Assembly: GCA_010906965.1 (NCBI GenBank)
Contig: JAAFHB010000032.1
Location: 1 to 32,924, forward strand
DNA: 32,924 nucleotides
Direction: 5' to 3'
DNA from: Mariniphaga sp.
GTDB taxonomy: Bacteria > Bacteroidota > Bacteroidia > Bacteroidales > Prolixibacteraceae
Numbering within the stretch: position 1 is the first letter of the stretch; every line of letters starts with the position of its first letter. Shown in pieces: positions 1-7,500 of this stretch. Position numbers and translations under genes: made by a program. Under the pieces are notes generated by a model. That model did no database searches, was not told the DNA's origin, and saw only the letters and a list, made by a program, of their open reading frames with translations.

Positions 1-3
1 ACT

Positions 4-25
4 GTTCATTGTTCACCGTTCATTG
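4..25. repeat. Short tandem repeat GTTCAtt/GTTCAcc/GTTCAtt
   Basis: Three copies of a 7-base unit beginning GTTCA follow one another at the window edge. They form or overlap the last codons and stop of recX on the minus strand. Unit-length repeats like this are often seen between genes in Bacteroidota; no function is evident, and the array may continue outside the window. Confidence 0.5.
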
Positions 26-501
26 GATTCTTTATTTCCAATCAGTTGACCGGCGATCCGGAATGCAAGTTCAGCTTCGAAACCATGGCTTTGGGCAAAA
101 ATGGCCAGCTTCGCTTTTCTTTCATAGGAAGATGCTCCTTTTATGGCCTTGACTTTGGAGGAAAGTAAATCGTGAAGAGTTTTCTCGTAGAATTCATTAT
201 CGATCTGACCAAGTGCTGCTTTAATCAGGGTGTCGGGGATTTGTTTCTGACGGAGCATAAACGACAGCTTTATCTTCCCCCATTTATTAAACCGAAGTTT
301 ATCATTCACAAAAAAACGGACAAACCGCTCCTCATTCAAAAAGTGTTCTTTGATCAGGTAATCAACTGCTTCGGAAATCTCCTCTTCAGAAAGCTCCCAC
401 TGCCTGAATTTCGCAACAATATCAAAACGGCAACGCTCCGATTGGCTGCACATTCCCATTGCCTTTGTAAGCGCCTGCCGATAGTTGTAATCACCTTCCA
501 T
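13..501 (-). CDS. recX: Regulatory protein RecX
   Basis: This 162-residue protein has the length and all-helical, charged character of RecX, a modulator that binds RecA filaments and restrains recombinase activity. The recognisable pattern is an N-terminal stretch in which a CSQSE-type Cys/Ser turn precedes a helical repeat (residues 17-50), then the family-like LNEERFVRFFVNDKLRFNKWG segment (about 55-75) and a second repeat with QIPDTLI (about 87-93). The start ATG at 499-501 gives MEGDYNYRQALTKAM, typical for the family. It stands alone on the minus strand, without recA beside it, and diverges from the outer-membrane protein gene that follows. The stop lies inside a short tandem repeat. The call rests on remembered family features rather than a search. 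Confidence 0.85.
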   Translation of the reverse strand: MEGDYNYRQALTKAMGMCSQSERCRFDIVAKFRQWELSEEEISEAVDYLIKEHFLNEERFVRFFVNDKLRFNKWGKIKLSFMLRQKQIPDTLIKAALGQIDNEFYEKTLHDLLSSKVKAIKGASSYERKAKLAIFAQSHGFEAELAFRIAGQLIGNKESNER

Positions 502-524
502 TCCAAAAATTCAATAATTTATGA

Positions 525-532
525 CAAAAGTA
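525..532 (-). promoter_or_regulatory. Candidate -7 element for recX
   Basis: The minus strand reads TACTTTTG, an exact match to the Bacteroidota -7 element TAnnTTTG, 24 bases upstream of the recX start. No clear TTTG -33 element is seen at the usual distance, so this is a half-match only. Confidence 0.4.
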
Positions 533-618
533 ATTTATATGAACTTCATATTCTTAAAAAAAAATTATCCTGCCAAAATTTACATCTACATATCTATTTA
601 TATTCATATTGATATTAT

Positions 619-626
619 TATATTTG
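619..626 (+). promoter_or_regulatory. Candidate -7 element for the FadL-like gene
   Basis: TATATTTG matches TAnnTTTG exactly and lies 34 bases before the ATG at 661, which would give a short leader. No good TTTG/TTG element is present about 20 bases upstream. Confidence 0.45.
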
Positions 627-660
627 TGCAAACTATTATAACAATATTTAAAACTTCAAC

Positions 661-1923
661 ATGAAAAAATCTGGATTCGGGAAATTACTCATTTTCATTT
701 ATTTACTAACCATTAGTTTACCTGGAATGGCTACCGATGGCTACTTTAGCCTTGGTTACGGAACAATTAACAAAGGTCTGGCAGGAGCCGGAACCGGGTT
801 TTACCAAACATCGCTCATTGGTGGCAACCCTGCAGGAAATGTTTTTAACACCAGTCAATGGAACGTCGGTGTTGCTCTGTTTAACCCAAACCGGAAATAT
901 ACAGTTACAGGAAATCCTTCAATGGTACCAGGAACATTTGGATTGACACCCGGAACCATCGAAAGTGATTCGAAGTATTTTGTAATGCCCAGTTTAGGAA
1001 AAAACTGGAAATTAAACGATAAAAACGCCCTCACCTTTTCGTTATATGGCAACGGAGGCATGAACACCAACTACCCGACTGCGACTTTTCATGATCCATC
1101 GTCAACTTCAACAGGCGTAAATTTAGCACAAATGTTTTTAGATGTTGCATGGTCACATAAGATCGCCGGGAAACACAGCATTGGTATCAGCGGATTACTT
1201 TGCTATCAATACTTTAGTGCAAAAGGATTAGCATCTTTTGCGACCATGTCTTCCAATCCGACCATGCTGAGTGGCAAAGGAACCGATAACACAATGGGAG
1301 CCGGTTTTAAGATCGGGTACCTTGGTGAATTATTTAATGGCTTCTGGCTTGGAGCAAAGTACCAGTCAAAAATTTACTCCGGAGCATTTAAGGATTATGC
1401 CGGTCTGTTTGCAGAGAAGGGAAAATTCGAAGTGCCATCCAACTGGAGCGTTGGAGTTGCCTACAACCTGACTTCGAAACTTGTTGTGATGGCTGATGTA
1501 AAGCAGATAAACTACACCAATTCAAAAGCCGTTTCCAATCCAATGATGACTGCTACCGGTCTCAATCCTCTGGGAACCGACAACGGAGCTGGTTTCGGAT
1601 GGAAAGATTATACCGTTTATAAATTGGCTTTTGATTATACAGCCAGCAATACCTGGACGTTAAGAGCCGGCTATTCTTTCGGCAACCAGCAAATTCCGGT
1701 AAGTGAAGTCATGTTCAATATCCTGGCACCGGCTGTAACAAACAATCATATTGCATTAGGATGCTCCAAGAAATTAAATGACAAGGGTACAGCATTGAAC
1801 TTCTCGTTTAATTACGCTTTGAACAATTCTGTCACAGGGCCAAATCCGATGGAGGTCCCAGGTCAGCAAAAAATAAAAATTGAGATGAACCAGCTCGAAT
1901 TCGAGGTTGGGTTATCCTTTTAA
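661..1923 (+). CDS. OmpP1/FadL/TodX-family outer-membrane transport protein
   Basis: The 420-residue product starts with a signal peptide (MKKSG..., hydrophobic core, cleavage probably near GMA-TDG at residue 24). The mature start, DGYFSLGYGTINKGLAGAGTG, and the NPAG motif near residue 57 are hallmarks of the FadL/OmpP1 family. The rest alternates short hydrophobic strands with Gly/Asn-rich turns, as in a beta-barrel, and ends in an aromatic C-terminus (FEVGLSF) suited to Bam-dependent assembly. FadL-type channels carry hydrophobic compounds such as fatty acids or aromatics across the outer membrane; the substrate here is unknown. It is monocistronic: it has its own -7 element, a strong terminator follows, and the next gene has its own promoter. 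A role linked to the neighbouring Moco or sulfur genes is not shown. Confidence 0.85.
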   Translation: MKKSGFGKLLIFIYLLTISLPGMATDGYFSLGYGTINKGLAGAGTGFYQTSLIGGNPAGNVFNTSQWNVGVALFNPNRKYTVTGNPSMVPGTFGLTPGTIESDSKYFVMPSLGKNWKLNDKNALTFSLYGNGGMNTNYPTATFHDPSSTSTGVNLAQMFLDVAWSHKIAGKHSIGISGLLCYQYFSAKGLASFATMSSNPTMLSGKGTDNTMGAGFKIGYLGELFNGFWLGAKYQSKIYSGAFKDYAGLFAEKGKFEVPSNWSVGVAYNLTSKLVVMADVKQINYTNSKAVSNPMMTATGLNPLGTDNGAGFGWKDYTVYKLAFDYTASNTWTLRAGYSFGNQQIPVSEVMFNILAPAVTNNHIALGCSKKLNDKGTALNFSFNYALNNSVTGPNPMEVPGQQKIKIEMNQLEFEVGLSF

Positions 1924-1965
1924 TAAAAAGCTAAAGATCTGATTGGAATTCAATTAAAAGTTACC

Positions 1966-2003
1966 AGGCCGGATTCGCGTATTTCGTAAATCCGGCCTCT
2001 TTT
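1966..2003 (+). terminator. Rho-independent terminator after the FadL-like gene
   Basis: A perfect 10-bp stem pairs AGGCCGGATT (1966-1975) with AATCCGGCCT (1989-1998) around a 13-base loop. A T-rich tail (CTTTTC) follows. It separates the outer-membrane protein gene from the Moco operon promoter just downstream. Confidence 0.85.
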
Positions 2004-2031
2004 CTGCAAAGTTTCGTTCAACAGAATTTAA

Positions 2032-2064
2032 TTGTTATTAACACACATATTAGTTTTATCTTTG
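2032..2064 (+). promoter_or_regulatory. Promoter of the Moco operon
   Basis: TTG at 2032-2034 and TATCTTTG at 2057-2064 match the Bacteroidota -33/-7 consensus, with 22 bases between them. The expected start of transcription, about 2070, lies two or three bases before the first helix of the folded leader, so promoter and leader support each other. Confidence 0.7.
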
Positions 2065-2070
2065 CCACAA

Positions 2071-2240
2071 TTCTCCGAGTTTTCATTTCTAAATGAGCAT
2101 TCACATGAAATGAAAACCGTTGGGTATAAATGGAAACGTTTGTGCCTCCCGACGGAACAGGATTCCTGATTTTTGGAAAGGAGACAAAGCTTTAAGAGCG
2201 CTTAAAGTTAGTGCCGCTGTTTCTCAGGGAGCAGAGAAGT
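2071..2240 (+). ncRNA. Structured leader, probable molybdenum-cofactor (Moco) riboswitch
   Basis: This untranslated leader contains clear nested helices. A closing stem pairs CTCCGAG (2073-2079) with CTC-AG-GGAG (2223-2231, two-base bulge). A perfect 10-bp hairpin pairs 2080-2089 with 2107-2116. GTTTG (2138-2142) pairs with CAAA (2185-2188) plus a bulged G, next to CTCC/GGAG (2146-2149 with 2180-2183). A CAGG/CCTG hairpin (2158-2168) and a perfect 7-bp hairpin (2190-2196 with 2201-2207) complete it. Conserved-looking unpaired or junction pieces are GTGCCTCCC, GGAAAGGAGACA and GTGCCGCTGTTTCTC. The position before a complete Moco gene set and the general look fit the Moco RNA motif (Rfam MOCO_RNA_motif). 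I cannot run a covariance search, so the family name is a strong inference and the structure is what is seen. The closing stem ends about 20 bases before the first start codon, which fits control of translation initiation. Confidence 0.72.
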
Positions 2241-2251
2241 AATATATCGCT

Positions 2252-2977
2252 ATGGAATATATATTTCTTGTTTCTCTTTTTGTAATTGCCTTTTTATATT
2301 CTTCTGTCGGACACGGAGGAGGCTCCGGCTATTTGGCATTGATGGCAATCGTCGGAATTGCGCCTGAATTCATGAGGTCCACCTCACTGACGCTGAATAT
2401 TTTTGTTTCCCTGATTGCTTTTATCGCCTATTTTAATGCTGGCTTTTTCAGGTCAGCGTTAATTATTCCTTTCCTGCTCAGTTCCATTCCAATGGCCTAC
2501 ATAGGGGCTTTATTGCCCATTCAACCCACTGTTTATAAGATCATCCTTGCCATTTTCTTGCATATTGCCATTGCCCGGATGTTATTCATCCCGAACGCTG
2601 TTACGGAGCAATCGAAGAAACCACCTTTTGCAATGGCATTATTGATTGGCGCTGTATTGGGATTGTTATCCGGCATGATAGGAATTGGGGGCGGAATTAT
2701 ATTAAGCCCGATACTTATCTTGTTACATTGGGCAAATATGAAGGAAGCAGCTGCCGCGTCGGCTTTGTTTATTTTCCTGAATTCGATATCCGGCCTGGTC
2801 GGGCTATTCCATACAGGTTTCAACTTTAATCCTCATATTATTTCATGGATTGTAGTTGGGGTAGCAGGCGGAATCGCAGGGTCTTACAGTGGCAGTTTTA
2901 AAATACACGCGAATCAGTTAAAATATATCCTGGCAACAGTATTACTTGTAGCAAGTATAAAACTCTTCCTGGTATGA
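2252..2977 (+). CDS. TauE/SafE (TSUP) family anion permease
   Basis: The 241-residue protein is almost entirely hydrophobic, with about eight membrane segments in two repeated halves. Each half carries a Gly-rich signature of the TSUP family: SSVGHGGGSGYLAL (residues 17-30) and GMIGIGGGIILSP (141-153). Members move sulfur-containing anions (sulfite, sulfoacetate, taurine-derived products) or other oxyanions through the inner membrane. Here it is the first gene behind the riboswitch-like leader. It overlaps the next gene by ATGA, so it is translated with the Moco genes. That context suggests transport tied to Moco use, either of molybdate (or tungstate) or of a sulfur oxyanion for the molybdoenzyme at 15376. 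The choice between these is open. Confidence 0.85.
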   Translation: MEYIFLVSLFVIAFLYSSVGHGGGSGYLALMAIVGIAPEFMRSTSLTLNIFVSLIAFIAYFNAGFFRSALIIPFLLSSIPMAYIGALLPIQPTVYKIILAIFLHIAIARMLFIPNAVTEQSKKPPFAMALLIGAVLGLLSGMIGIGGGIILSPILILLHWANMKEAAAASALFIFLNSISGLVGLFHTGFNFNPHIISWIVVGVAGGIAGSYSGSFKIHANQLKYILATVLLVASIKLFLV

Positions 2978-3528
2978 TTCTGATTAAGATGCCTGAACTA
3001 TTACTGATTGCCGGAACGGGACGAAATTCGGGCAAAACAACAATAGTGTGCAATATTATCAAAAAGAGCAGTCCTAATTTTCAGGTCGTTGCCATAAAGG
3101 TCACGCCACATTTTCATCAAAACATTGAATCAGGAAAGATCGTCTTTGATCGGAATGATCTGGTAATCATTGAAGAATTAGATTCTGAAACCGGGAAAGA
3201 CAGCTCTTTAATGTTAAAAGCGGGAGCTGTAAAATCCTATTTTGTAATGGCAAAAGATGATCAACTGGAAGAGGCTATGCAGTTAATCATCAAACAGATT
3301 CCGGATAAAACCCCTGTGATTTGCGAATCAGGAGGATTGAGACATTGGTTTGAGCCAGGTTTGTTTTTAATGATGAACCGAAGCGATAATGTCACCTTCA
3401 AACCCGGGGTGGAAGACTTAAAATCGGTTGCAGATCACTGGATCACTTTTGATGGAAAGAAATTAGATTTTGATGTTAATACAATCAATTATTCAGGAAA
3501 CAAATGGAGCATTCTAAAAGAGAAATGA
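2974..3528 (+). CDS. MobB-like P-loop nucleotide-binding protein of the Moco operon
   Basis: A 184-residue soluble protein with a Walker A motif GTGRNSGKTT near residues 14-23, preceded by a hydrophobic strand (ELLLIA), as in the MobB/dethiobiotin-synthetase type of P-loop fold. Further on are VVAIKVTPHFH (about 35-45), where MobB proteins have the K-H-x-H region, and a hydrophobic strand ending in CESGG (about 114-118). MobB binds GTP and assists MobA in making the dinucleotide cofactor. Similarity is in the motifs only, and the C-terminal half is unusual, so it may be a Bacteroidota-specific relative. Two starts are possible: ATG at 2974, giving an ATGA overlap with the permease, or ATG at 2989 (MPELLLIAG). 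The overlap favours 2974. Its stop overlaps the start of moeA as ATGA. Confidence 0.6.
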   Translation: MILIKMPELLLIAGTGRNSGKTTIVCNIIKKSSPNFQVVAIKVTPHFHQNIESGKIVFDRNDLVIIEELDSETGKDSSLMLKAGAVKSYFVMAKDDQLEEAMQLIIKQIPDKTPVICESGGLRHWFEPGLFLMMNRSDNVTFKPGVEDLKSVADHWITFDGKKLDFDVNTINYSGNKWSILKEK

Positions 3529-4700
3529 TCGCTTTCGAAAAAGCACTTAAACTGGTGATATCCTCAGCGAAACCGGTCCTGACTGAACAGGTCACCTTGC
3601 TTTATGCATTGAATAGGGTGCTGGCAGAAGATATTTTCTCGGATATTGATATGCCACCATTCAATAAATCAGCGATGGATGGTTTCGCCTGCCGTCAGGA
3701 GGATTTAAAAAACGACCTGGGAATCATCGATGAAATACCTGCCGGAACAATTCCGTCTAAAATAATAAGCCGCAATCAGTGTGCCCGCATCATGACTGGA
3801 GCAATGGTTCCTGAAGGAGCTGATTTTGTGATCATGAAAGAGTATATCGATGAAATTGCTCCAAATCAGATACATTGCAATAAGGAAATCTTTAAAACAA
3901 ACATCTGTTATACCGGAGAAGATGTAAAAGCCGGTGCGCTGGTTATAAAAAAAGGGGAAATAATCTCACCGTCAATGGTTGCTATCCTTGCTTCAGTAGG
4001 GTGTTCTGACCCTCTGGTTTTCAAGATACCAACAGTGGCTATTATTTCAACGGGCAACGAACTTGTAGAACCAAACGAAATACCCGGCATTTCAAAAATC
4101 AGGAACAGCAATAGTTACCAGTTAGCAGCTCAAACTCAGCAACTGGGAGTGAGACCTGATTATCTTGGCATTGTGCGCGATGATGAGGAATCCCTGGAGA
4201 ATGTGCTTGCCATGGCCCTTGAAAAATATGATGTAACCATCATATCAGGTGGCGTGTCGGTGGGTGACTTCGACTTTGTTCCTAAAATATTGAACCAGCA
4301 AAATGTGAATATTAAGGTACATGGGATGGATGTCAGGCCGGGGAAGCACCTGCTGTTCGGACAAAGGGCCAACCATTTTATTTTCGGAATGCCAGGCAAC
4401 CCGGTTTCTTCATTTGTTCAGTTTGAGGTATTGGTCCGTCCGTTTCTTTTTGCCCTTATGGGAAGAACCAAGGTTGAATCCTTACTGCATCTACCAATCG
4501 AAGAGGATTATCTACGAAAAAAAGGCGATCAGTTGATTTTTGTTCCGGTTACCCTGACAAGTAATGGAACCGTATTGCCACTTGAATATCACGGATCGGC
4601 ACATATTCATGCTTATATCCATGCACAGGCAATCATGGAAATCCCCAAAAGCATTTCATTCATTAAGAAAGGAGAAATCGTCAGTGTACGACCGCTTTAA
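3525..4700 (+). CDS. moeA: Molybdopterin molybdenumtransferase MoeA
   Basis: MoeA inserts molybdate into adenylylated molybdopterin, giving active Moco. Diagnostic segments are MPPFNKSAMDGFA (about residues 43-55), RIMTGAMVPEGAD (88-100), ISTGNELVEP, a GGVSVGDFDFV turn and the active-site region GMDVRPGKH followed by FGMPGNPVS. The length of 391 residues is right for the family. The frame is open from 3504, but I chose ATG 3525 because the product then begins MIAFEKALKLV like other MoeA proteins and overlaps the preceding stop as ATGA. The 3' end contains the ribosome-binding site and GTG start of moaA, so the two genes overlap by 17 bases. Confidence 0.93.
   Translation: MIAFEKALKLVISSAKPVLTEQVTLLYALNRVLAEDIFSDIDMPPFNKSAMDGFACRQEDLKNDLGIIDEIPAGTIPSKIISRNQCARIMTGAMVPEGADFVIMKEYIDEIAPNQIHCNKEIFKTNICYTGEDVKAGALVIKKGEIISPSMVAILASVGCSDPLVFKIPTVAIISTGNELVEPNEIPGISKIRNSNSYQLAAQTQQLGVRPDYLGIVRDDEESLENVLAMALEKYDVTIISGGVSVGDFDFVPKILNQQNVNIKVHGMDVRPGKHLLFGQRANHFIFGMPGNPVSSFVQFEVLVRPFLFALMGRTKVESLLHLPIEEDYLRKKGDQLIFVPVTLTSNGTVLPLEYHGSAHIHAYIHAQAIMEIPKSISFIKKGEIVSVRPL
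4668..4674 (+). promoter_or_regulatory. Shine-Dalgarno site that sets the moaA start
   Basis: AAAGGAG lies nine bases before GTG 4684, inside the end of moeA. Strong Shine-Dalgarno sites are uncommon in Bacteroidota, so this one argues for the GTG start over the upstream frame, which opens at 4564 inside moeA. Confidence 0.65.
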
Positions 4701-5484
4701 CAGACATATCGATTATCTGAGAATTTCAGTGACCGACCGGTGCAACCTTCGGTGCAGATATTGTATGCCCGAGAAGGGCGTTCATTTGATGAATCACAAG
4801 GACATTCTTTCGTTCGAGGAGATAACCGAAGTTGTGAGTGTTGCTGTAAGCGAGGGAATTGATAAATTCCGTATAACAGGTGGTGAACCATTGGTACGAA
4901 AAGATATCGTAACATTGATTCAACAGATCGCAGCGGTAAATGGGGTTAAAGACCTCTCAATGACCACAAACGGTATCCTTTTGGAAGAACTTGCTCAACC
5001 GCTTAAAGAGGCCGGCTTGCAACGCGTGAATATCAGTCTGGACACAATGAATCCATTAAAATTCAAAGAGATAACCCGGGGAGGAGATATTAATAAAGTT
5101 TTGCGTGGCATACAGGCAGCAAAGAATGCAGGTCTGAAACCAGTAAAAATAAATTGTGTAGTGTTTAAATCGTCCAATGAAGAAGATGCCAAAGAAGTCA
5201 AAGAATTTTGCAGATTGAATGATCTTCAGGTGAGGTTTATCCATCAGATGAATCTCGAAAGCGGAGAATTTTCGGTAGTGGAAGGGGGAAACGGAGGAAA
5301 TTGTATTCAATGTAACCGGTTAAGACTGACAGCAAACGGCATGGTAAAGCCATGTTTGTTCGATGAACAGGAATTTTCGGTCCGCGAAATGGGAGCCGAA
5401 AAAGCATTATTAGGCGCACTGAATAACAAGCCTTTAAACGGCTGTATGAATAGCATAGGAAGTTTTTATAATATTGGAGGATAA
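4684..5484 (+). CDS. moaA: GTP 3',8-cyclase MoaA, shortened form
   Basis: This radical-SAM enzyme starts Moco synthesis by converting GTP to 3',8-cyclo-7,8-dihydro-GTP. The SAM-binding cluster motif is CNLRCRYC (Cys 20, 24, 27), followed by the MoaA-typical FRITGGEPLVRKD. The second cluster, which holds GTP, is CIQC-x13-C (Cys 207, 210, 224) within CNRLRLTANG. The chain ends in Gly-Gly, as MoaA proteins do. At 266 residues it is about 60 shorter than usual. The missing part lies between VRFIHQMN and the second cluster, where E. coli MoaA carries about 50 extra residues. The start is GTG at 4684, justified by the upstream AAAGGAG and by MYDRFNRHIDYLRISVTDRCN being the family's N-terminus. All catalytic cysteines are present, so it is probably active. 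Confidence 0.9.
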   Translation: MYDRFNRHIDYLRISVTDRCNLRCRYCMPEKGVHLMNHKDILSFEEITEVVSVAVSEGIDKFRITGGEPLVRKDIVTLIQQIAAVNGVKDLSMTTNGILLEELAQPLKEAGLQRVNISLDTMNPLKFKEITRGGDINKVLRGIQAAKNAGLKPVKINCVVFKSSNEEDAKEVKEFCRLNDLQVRFIHQMNLESGEFSVVEGGNGGNCIQCNRLRLTANGMVKPCLFDEQEFSVREMGAEKALLGALNNKPLNGCMNSIGSFYNIGG

Positions 5485-5493
5485 TACAAAACG

Positions 5494-5952
5494 ATGGCAA
5501 AATTAACTCATACCGATTCACAGGGGAATGCACGCATGGTAGATGTTGGCAATAAGGAGATTCAATTACGAGTTGCTAAGGCTTCTGGTCATATTCGTCT
5601 TTCGGAAGATACATTGAAACTGATTTCACAAAACCTGTTAATAAAGGGTGACGTGCTTACAGTTGCAGAAATTGCTGGTATACAAGCTGCAAAGCGGACA
5701 TCAGAACTCATTCCGCTTTGTCACAACATTGTTCTGAACAAGGTTCTGGTTAAGGCGACTCCTGACGATTCGGGCGTCACCATCAACAGCGAAGTAAGAT
5801 GTACCGGAATAACCGGCGTTGAGATGGAAGCACTTACTGCGGTAAGTGTAGGGCTATTAACTATTTATGATATGTGTAAAGCTGTCGATAAAAAGATGGT
5901 TATAGGCGAAATTCAATTGCTAGAAAAAACGAAAACCAATATTCCGGCATAA
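5494..5952 (+). CDS. moaC: Cyclic pyranopterin monophosphate synthase MoaC
   Basis: MoaC turns the MoaA product into cyclic pyranopterin monophosphate. The 152-residue product matches the family throughout: LTHTDSQGNARMVDVGNK at the N-terminus, the hexamer-interface/active-site stretch IPLCHNIVLNKV (about residues 73-84), TGVEMEALTAVSVGLLTIYDMCKAVDK (about 109-135) and the catalytic lysine region DKKMVIG. The ATG at 5494 is nine bases after the moaA stop. The stop is one base before the ATG of the MOSC-MogA gene. Confidence 0.95.
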   Translation: MAKLTHTDSQGNARMVDVGNKEIQLRVAKASGHIRLSEDTLKLISQNLLIKGDVLTVAEIAGIQAAKRTSELIPLCHNIVLNKVLVKATPDDSGVTINSEVRCTGITGVEMEALTAVSVGLLTIYDMCKAVDKKMVIGEIQLLEKTKTNIPA

Positions 5953-5953
5953 C

Positions 5954-6886
5954 ATGGAAAAAATAAAAATACTTTCGGTGAACGTCTCCGAAAAAAAGGG
6001 CACCATCAAATTACCAGTTGATAAAATCACTCTTAAAAAGGAGGGAATTAAAGGTGATGCTCATGCAGGGATGTGGCACCGGCAGGTTAGTCTGCTTGGA
6101 AAAGAAAGTCTGGACAAAATGAAGCCCACTATCGGACGTGAGCTTGCTTTTGGTGAGTTTGCCGAGAATATTACCACCGAAGGATTCCTGCTTTATCATA
6201 TGAAACCATTCGACCGGCTTGTTTCAGGTAATACACTTCTTGAAGTGACTCAGATCGGTAAAAAATGCCATGGGAATAATTGCACCATCTTTAAGGAAAC
6301 CGGTGAATGTGTGATGCCTAAGGAAGGGATTTTCTGCCGGGTGATTGAAGGCGGCGAACTTAGGGCCGGGGATATCCTTGAATATCATCCTAAAATCATG
6401 AAAATTCACATCATTACGCTTAGCGACCGGGCAAGCAAGGGTATCTACGAAGATAAGAGTGGTCCGTTACTTAAAAATTTATCTGAAGAGTTTTTTTCAG
6501 GCATTGGCCGAAAGGCTGTAATCGAAAATTCCATTATCCCTGATGACGAAGCACAATTAAAAGCCTTACTTCAACTTTCAATTGATAATAACGTCGATAT
6601 CATTTTCACCACAGGCGGTACCGGGATTGGTCCGCGAGACATTACCCCAGATGTTATTAAAAGTCTGCTCGACAAAGAAATTCCCGGTATTATGGAAATG
6701 ATTCGTGTAAAATACGGGATGCAATTCCCAAATGCACTAATAAGCAGAAGTATTGCAGGTGTTGCCCGAAAAACATTGATTTACGCACTTCCCGGAAATC
6801 CGAAAGCTGTGAAGGAATATTCAGATGAGATATTTAAAACGGTGGAACACTCCTTCCGGATGCTTTACAACATAGATGAACACTGA
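5954..6886 (+). CDS. MOSC domain-MogA/MoaB fusion protein
   Basis: Two domains are joined in one 310-residue chain. Residues 1 to about 146 form a MOSC domain with GDAHAG (34-39), RQVSLLG (43-49) and Cys 105, 110, 119 and 128. MOSC domains bind Moco or transfer sulfur in Moco-related proteins. Residues from about 149 (MKIHIITLSDRASKG) form a MogA/MoaB molybdopterin adenylyltransferase with TTGGTGIGPRDIT (219-231) and LPGNPKAVKEY (279-289). MogA adenylylates molybdopterin before MoeA inserts molybdenum. The fusion suggests the MOSC part holds or passes on the pterin or its sulfur. It lies one base after moaC and overlaps mobA by 11 bases. The assignment of the MogA half is firm; the job of the MOSC half is inferred. 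Confidence 0.88.
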   Translation: MEKIKILSVNVSEKKGTIKLPVDKITLKKEGIKGDAHAGMWHRQVSLLGKESLDKMKPTIGRELAFGEFAENITTEGFLLYHMKPFDRLVSGNTLLEVTQIGKKCHGNNCTIFKETGECVMPKEGIFCRVIEGGELRAGDILEYHPKIMKIHIITLSDRASKGIYEDKSGPLLKNLSEEFFSGIGRKAVIENSIIPDDEAQLKALLQLSIDNNVDIIFTTGGTGIGPRDITPDVIKSLLDKEIPGIMEMIRVKYGMQFPNALISRSIAGVARKTLIYALPGNPKAVKEYSDEIFKTVEHSFRMLYNIDEH

Positions 6887-7460
6887 ACAAGTTACCGGGA
6901 TTGTTCTTGCAGGAGGCAGGAGCCGCAGAATGGGTACCGATAAGTCGATGATGCTACTGAATGGAAAATCGCTGATCGAATATTCGATTAATGCACTGAA
7001 GCCACTTTGCAGCAAGATTGTCATCAGTTCAAATAATGATATTTACGACTTTACAGGATGCGAAGTCTGGCCGGATGAATTACCAGACCAGGCGCCAATC
7101 GTTGGTATTTATTCCTGCCTGAAAAGGTCGGCAACCGAATTCAACATCTTTCTATCATGCGATATGCCACTGATGAGTTGCTCCTTACTCGAGTACCTGC
7201 TTGCAAATTCCGAAGAATCTGCCATTACAGTACCTGTTCATGGAGACGGTTTTATTGAACCGTTGTGCGGCATATATAAGTTATCGGCTATGAAGGTTAT
7301 TAAGGGATTTATCGAGGATGGAAATTTTCGTTTGAACGATTGCATCCGTGCTGGTTCACATCGATTGATACCAGTCAACAATCAACTATCTTTTTATTCT
7401 CCAGACTTATTTTCTAACATCAATACACCTGACGATTTCAATAATCTTTTATCAGATTAA
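6876..7460 (+). CDS. mobA: Molybdenum cofactor guanylyltransferase MobA
   Basis: MobA transfers GMP from GTP to Mo-molybdopterin, forming the guanine dinucleotide cofactor used by DMSO-reductase-family enzymes such as the one at 15376. The signature LAGGRSRRMGTDK lies at residues 11-23. SCDMPLMS (about 90-97) is the metal-binding Asp region, and EPLCGIY (about 127-133) is also family-typical. The length of 194 residues fits. It is the last gene of the Moco operon, and its convergent neighbour is the Crp/Fnr gene. No obvious hairpin terminator follows directly. Confidence 0.93.
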   Translation: MNTEQVTGIVLAGGRSRRMGTDKSMMLLNGKSLIEYSINALKPLCSKIVISSNNDIYDFTGCEVWPDELPDQAPIVGIYSCLKRSATEFNIFLSCDMPLMSCSLLEYLLANSEESAITVPVHGDGFIEPLCGIYKLSAMKVIKGFIEDGNFRLNDCIRAGSHRLIPVNNQLSFYSPDLFSNINTPDDFNNLLSD

Positions 7461-7500
7461 CAGATATAGTGTTACATAGATTGAAGTGGATAATAAACTT

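Noticed and set aside
172-612. 146-residue open frame on the plus strand opposite recX
   Set aside because: It lies antisense to a well-supported recX and its translation shows no family pattern.
4564-4683. N-terminal extension of moaA to 4564
   Set aside because: It would overlap moeA by 137 bases and adds residues no MoaA has. A Shine-Dalgarno site and GTG at 4684 explain the start.
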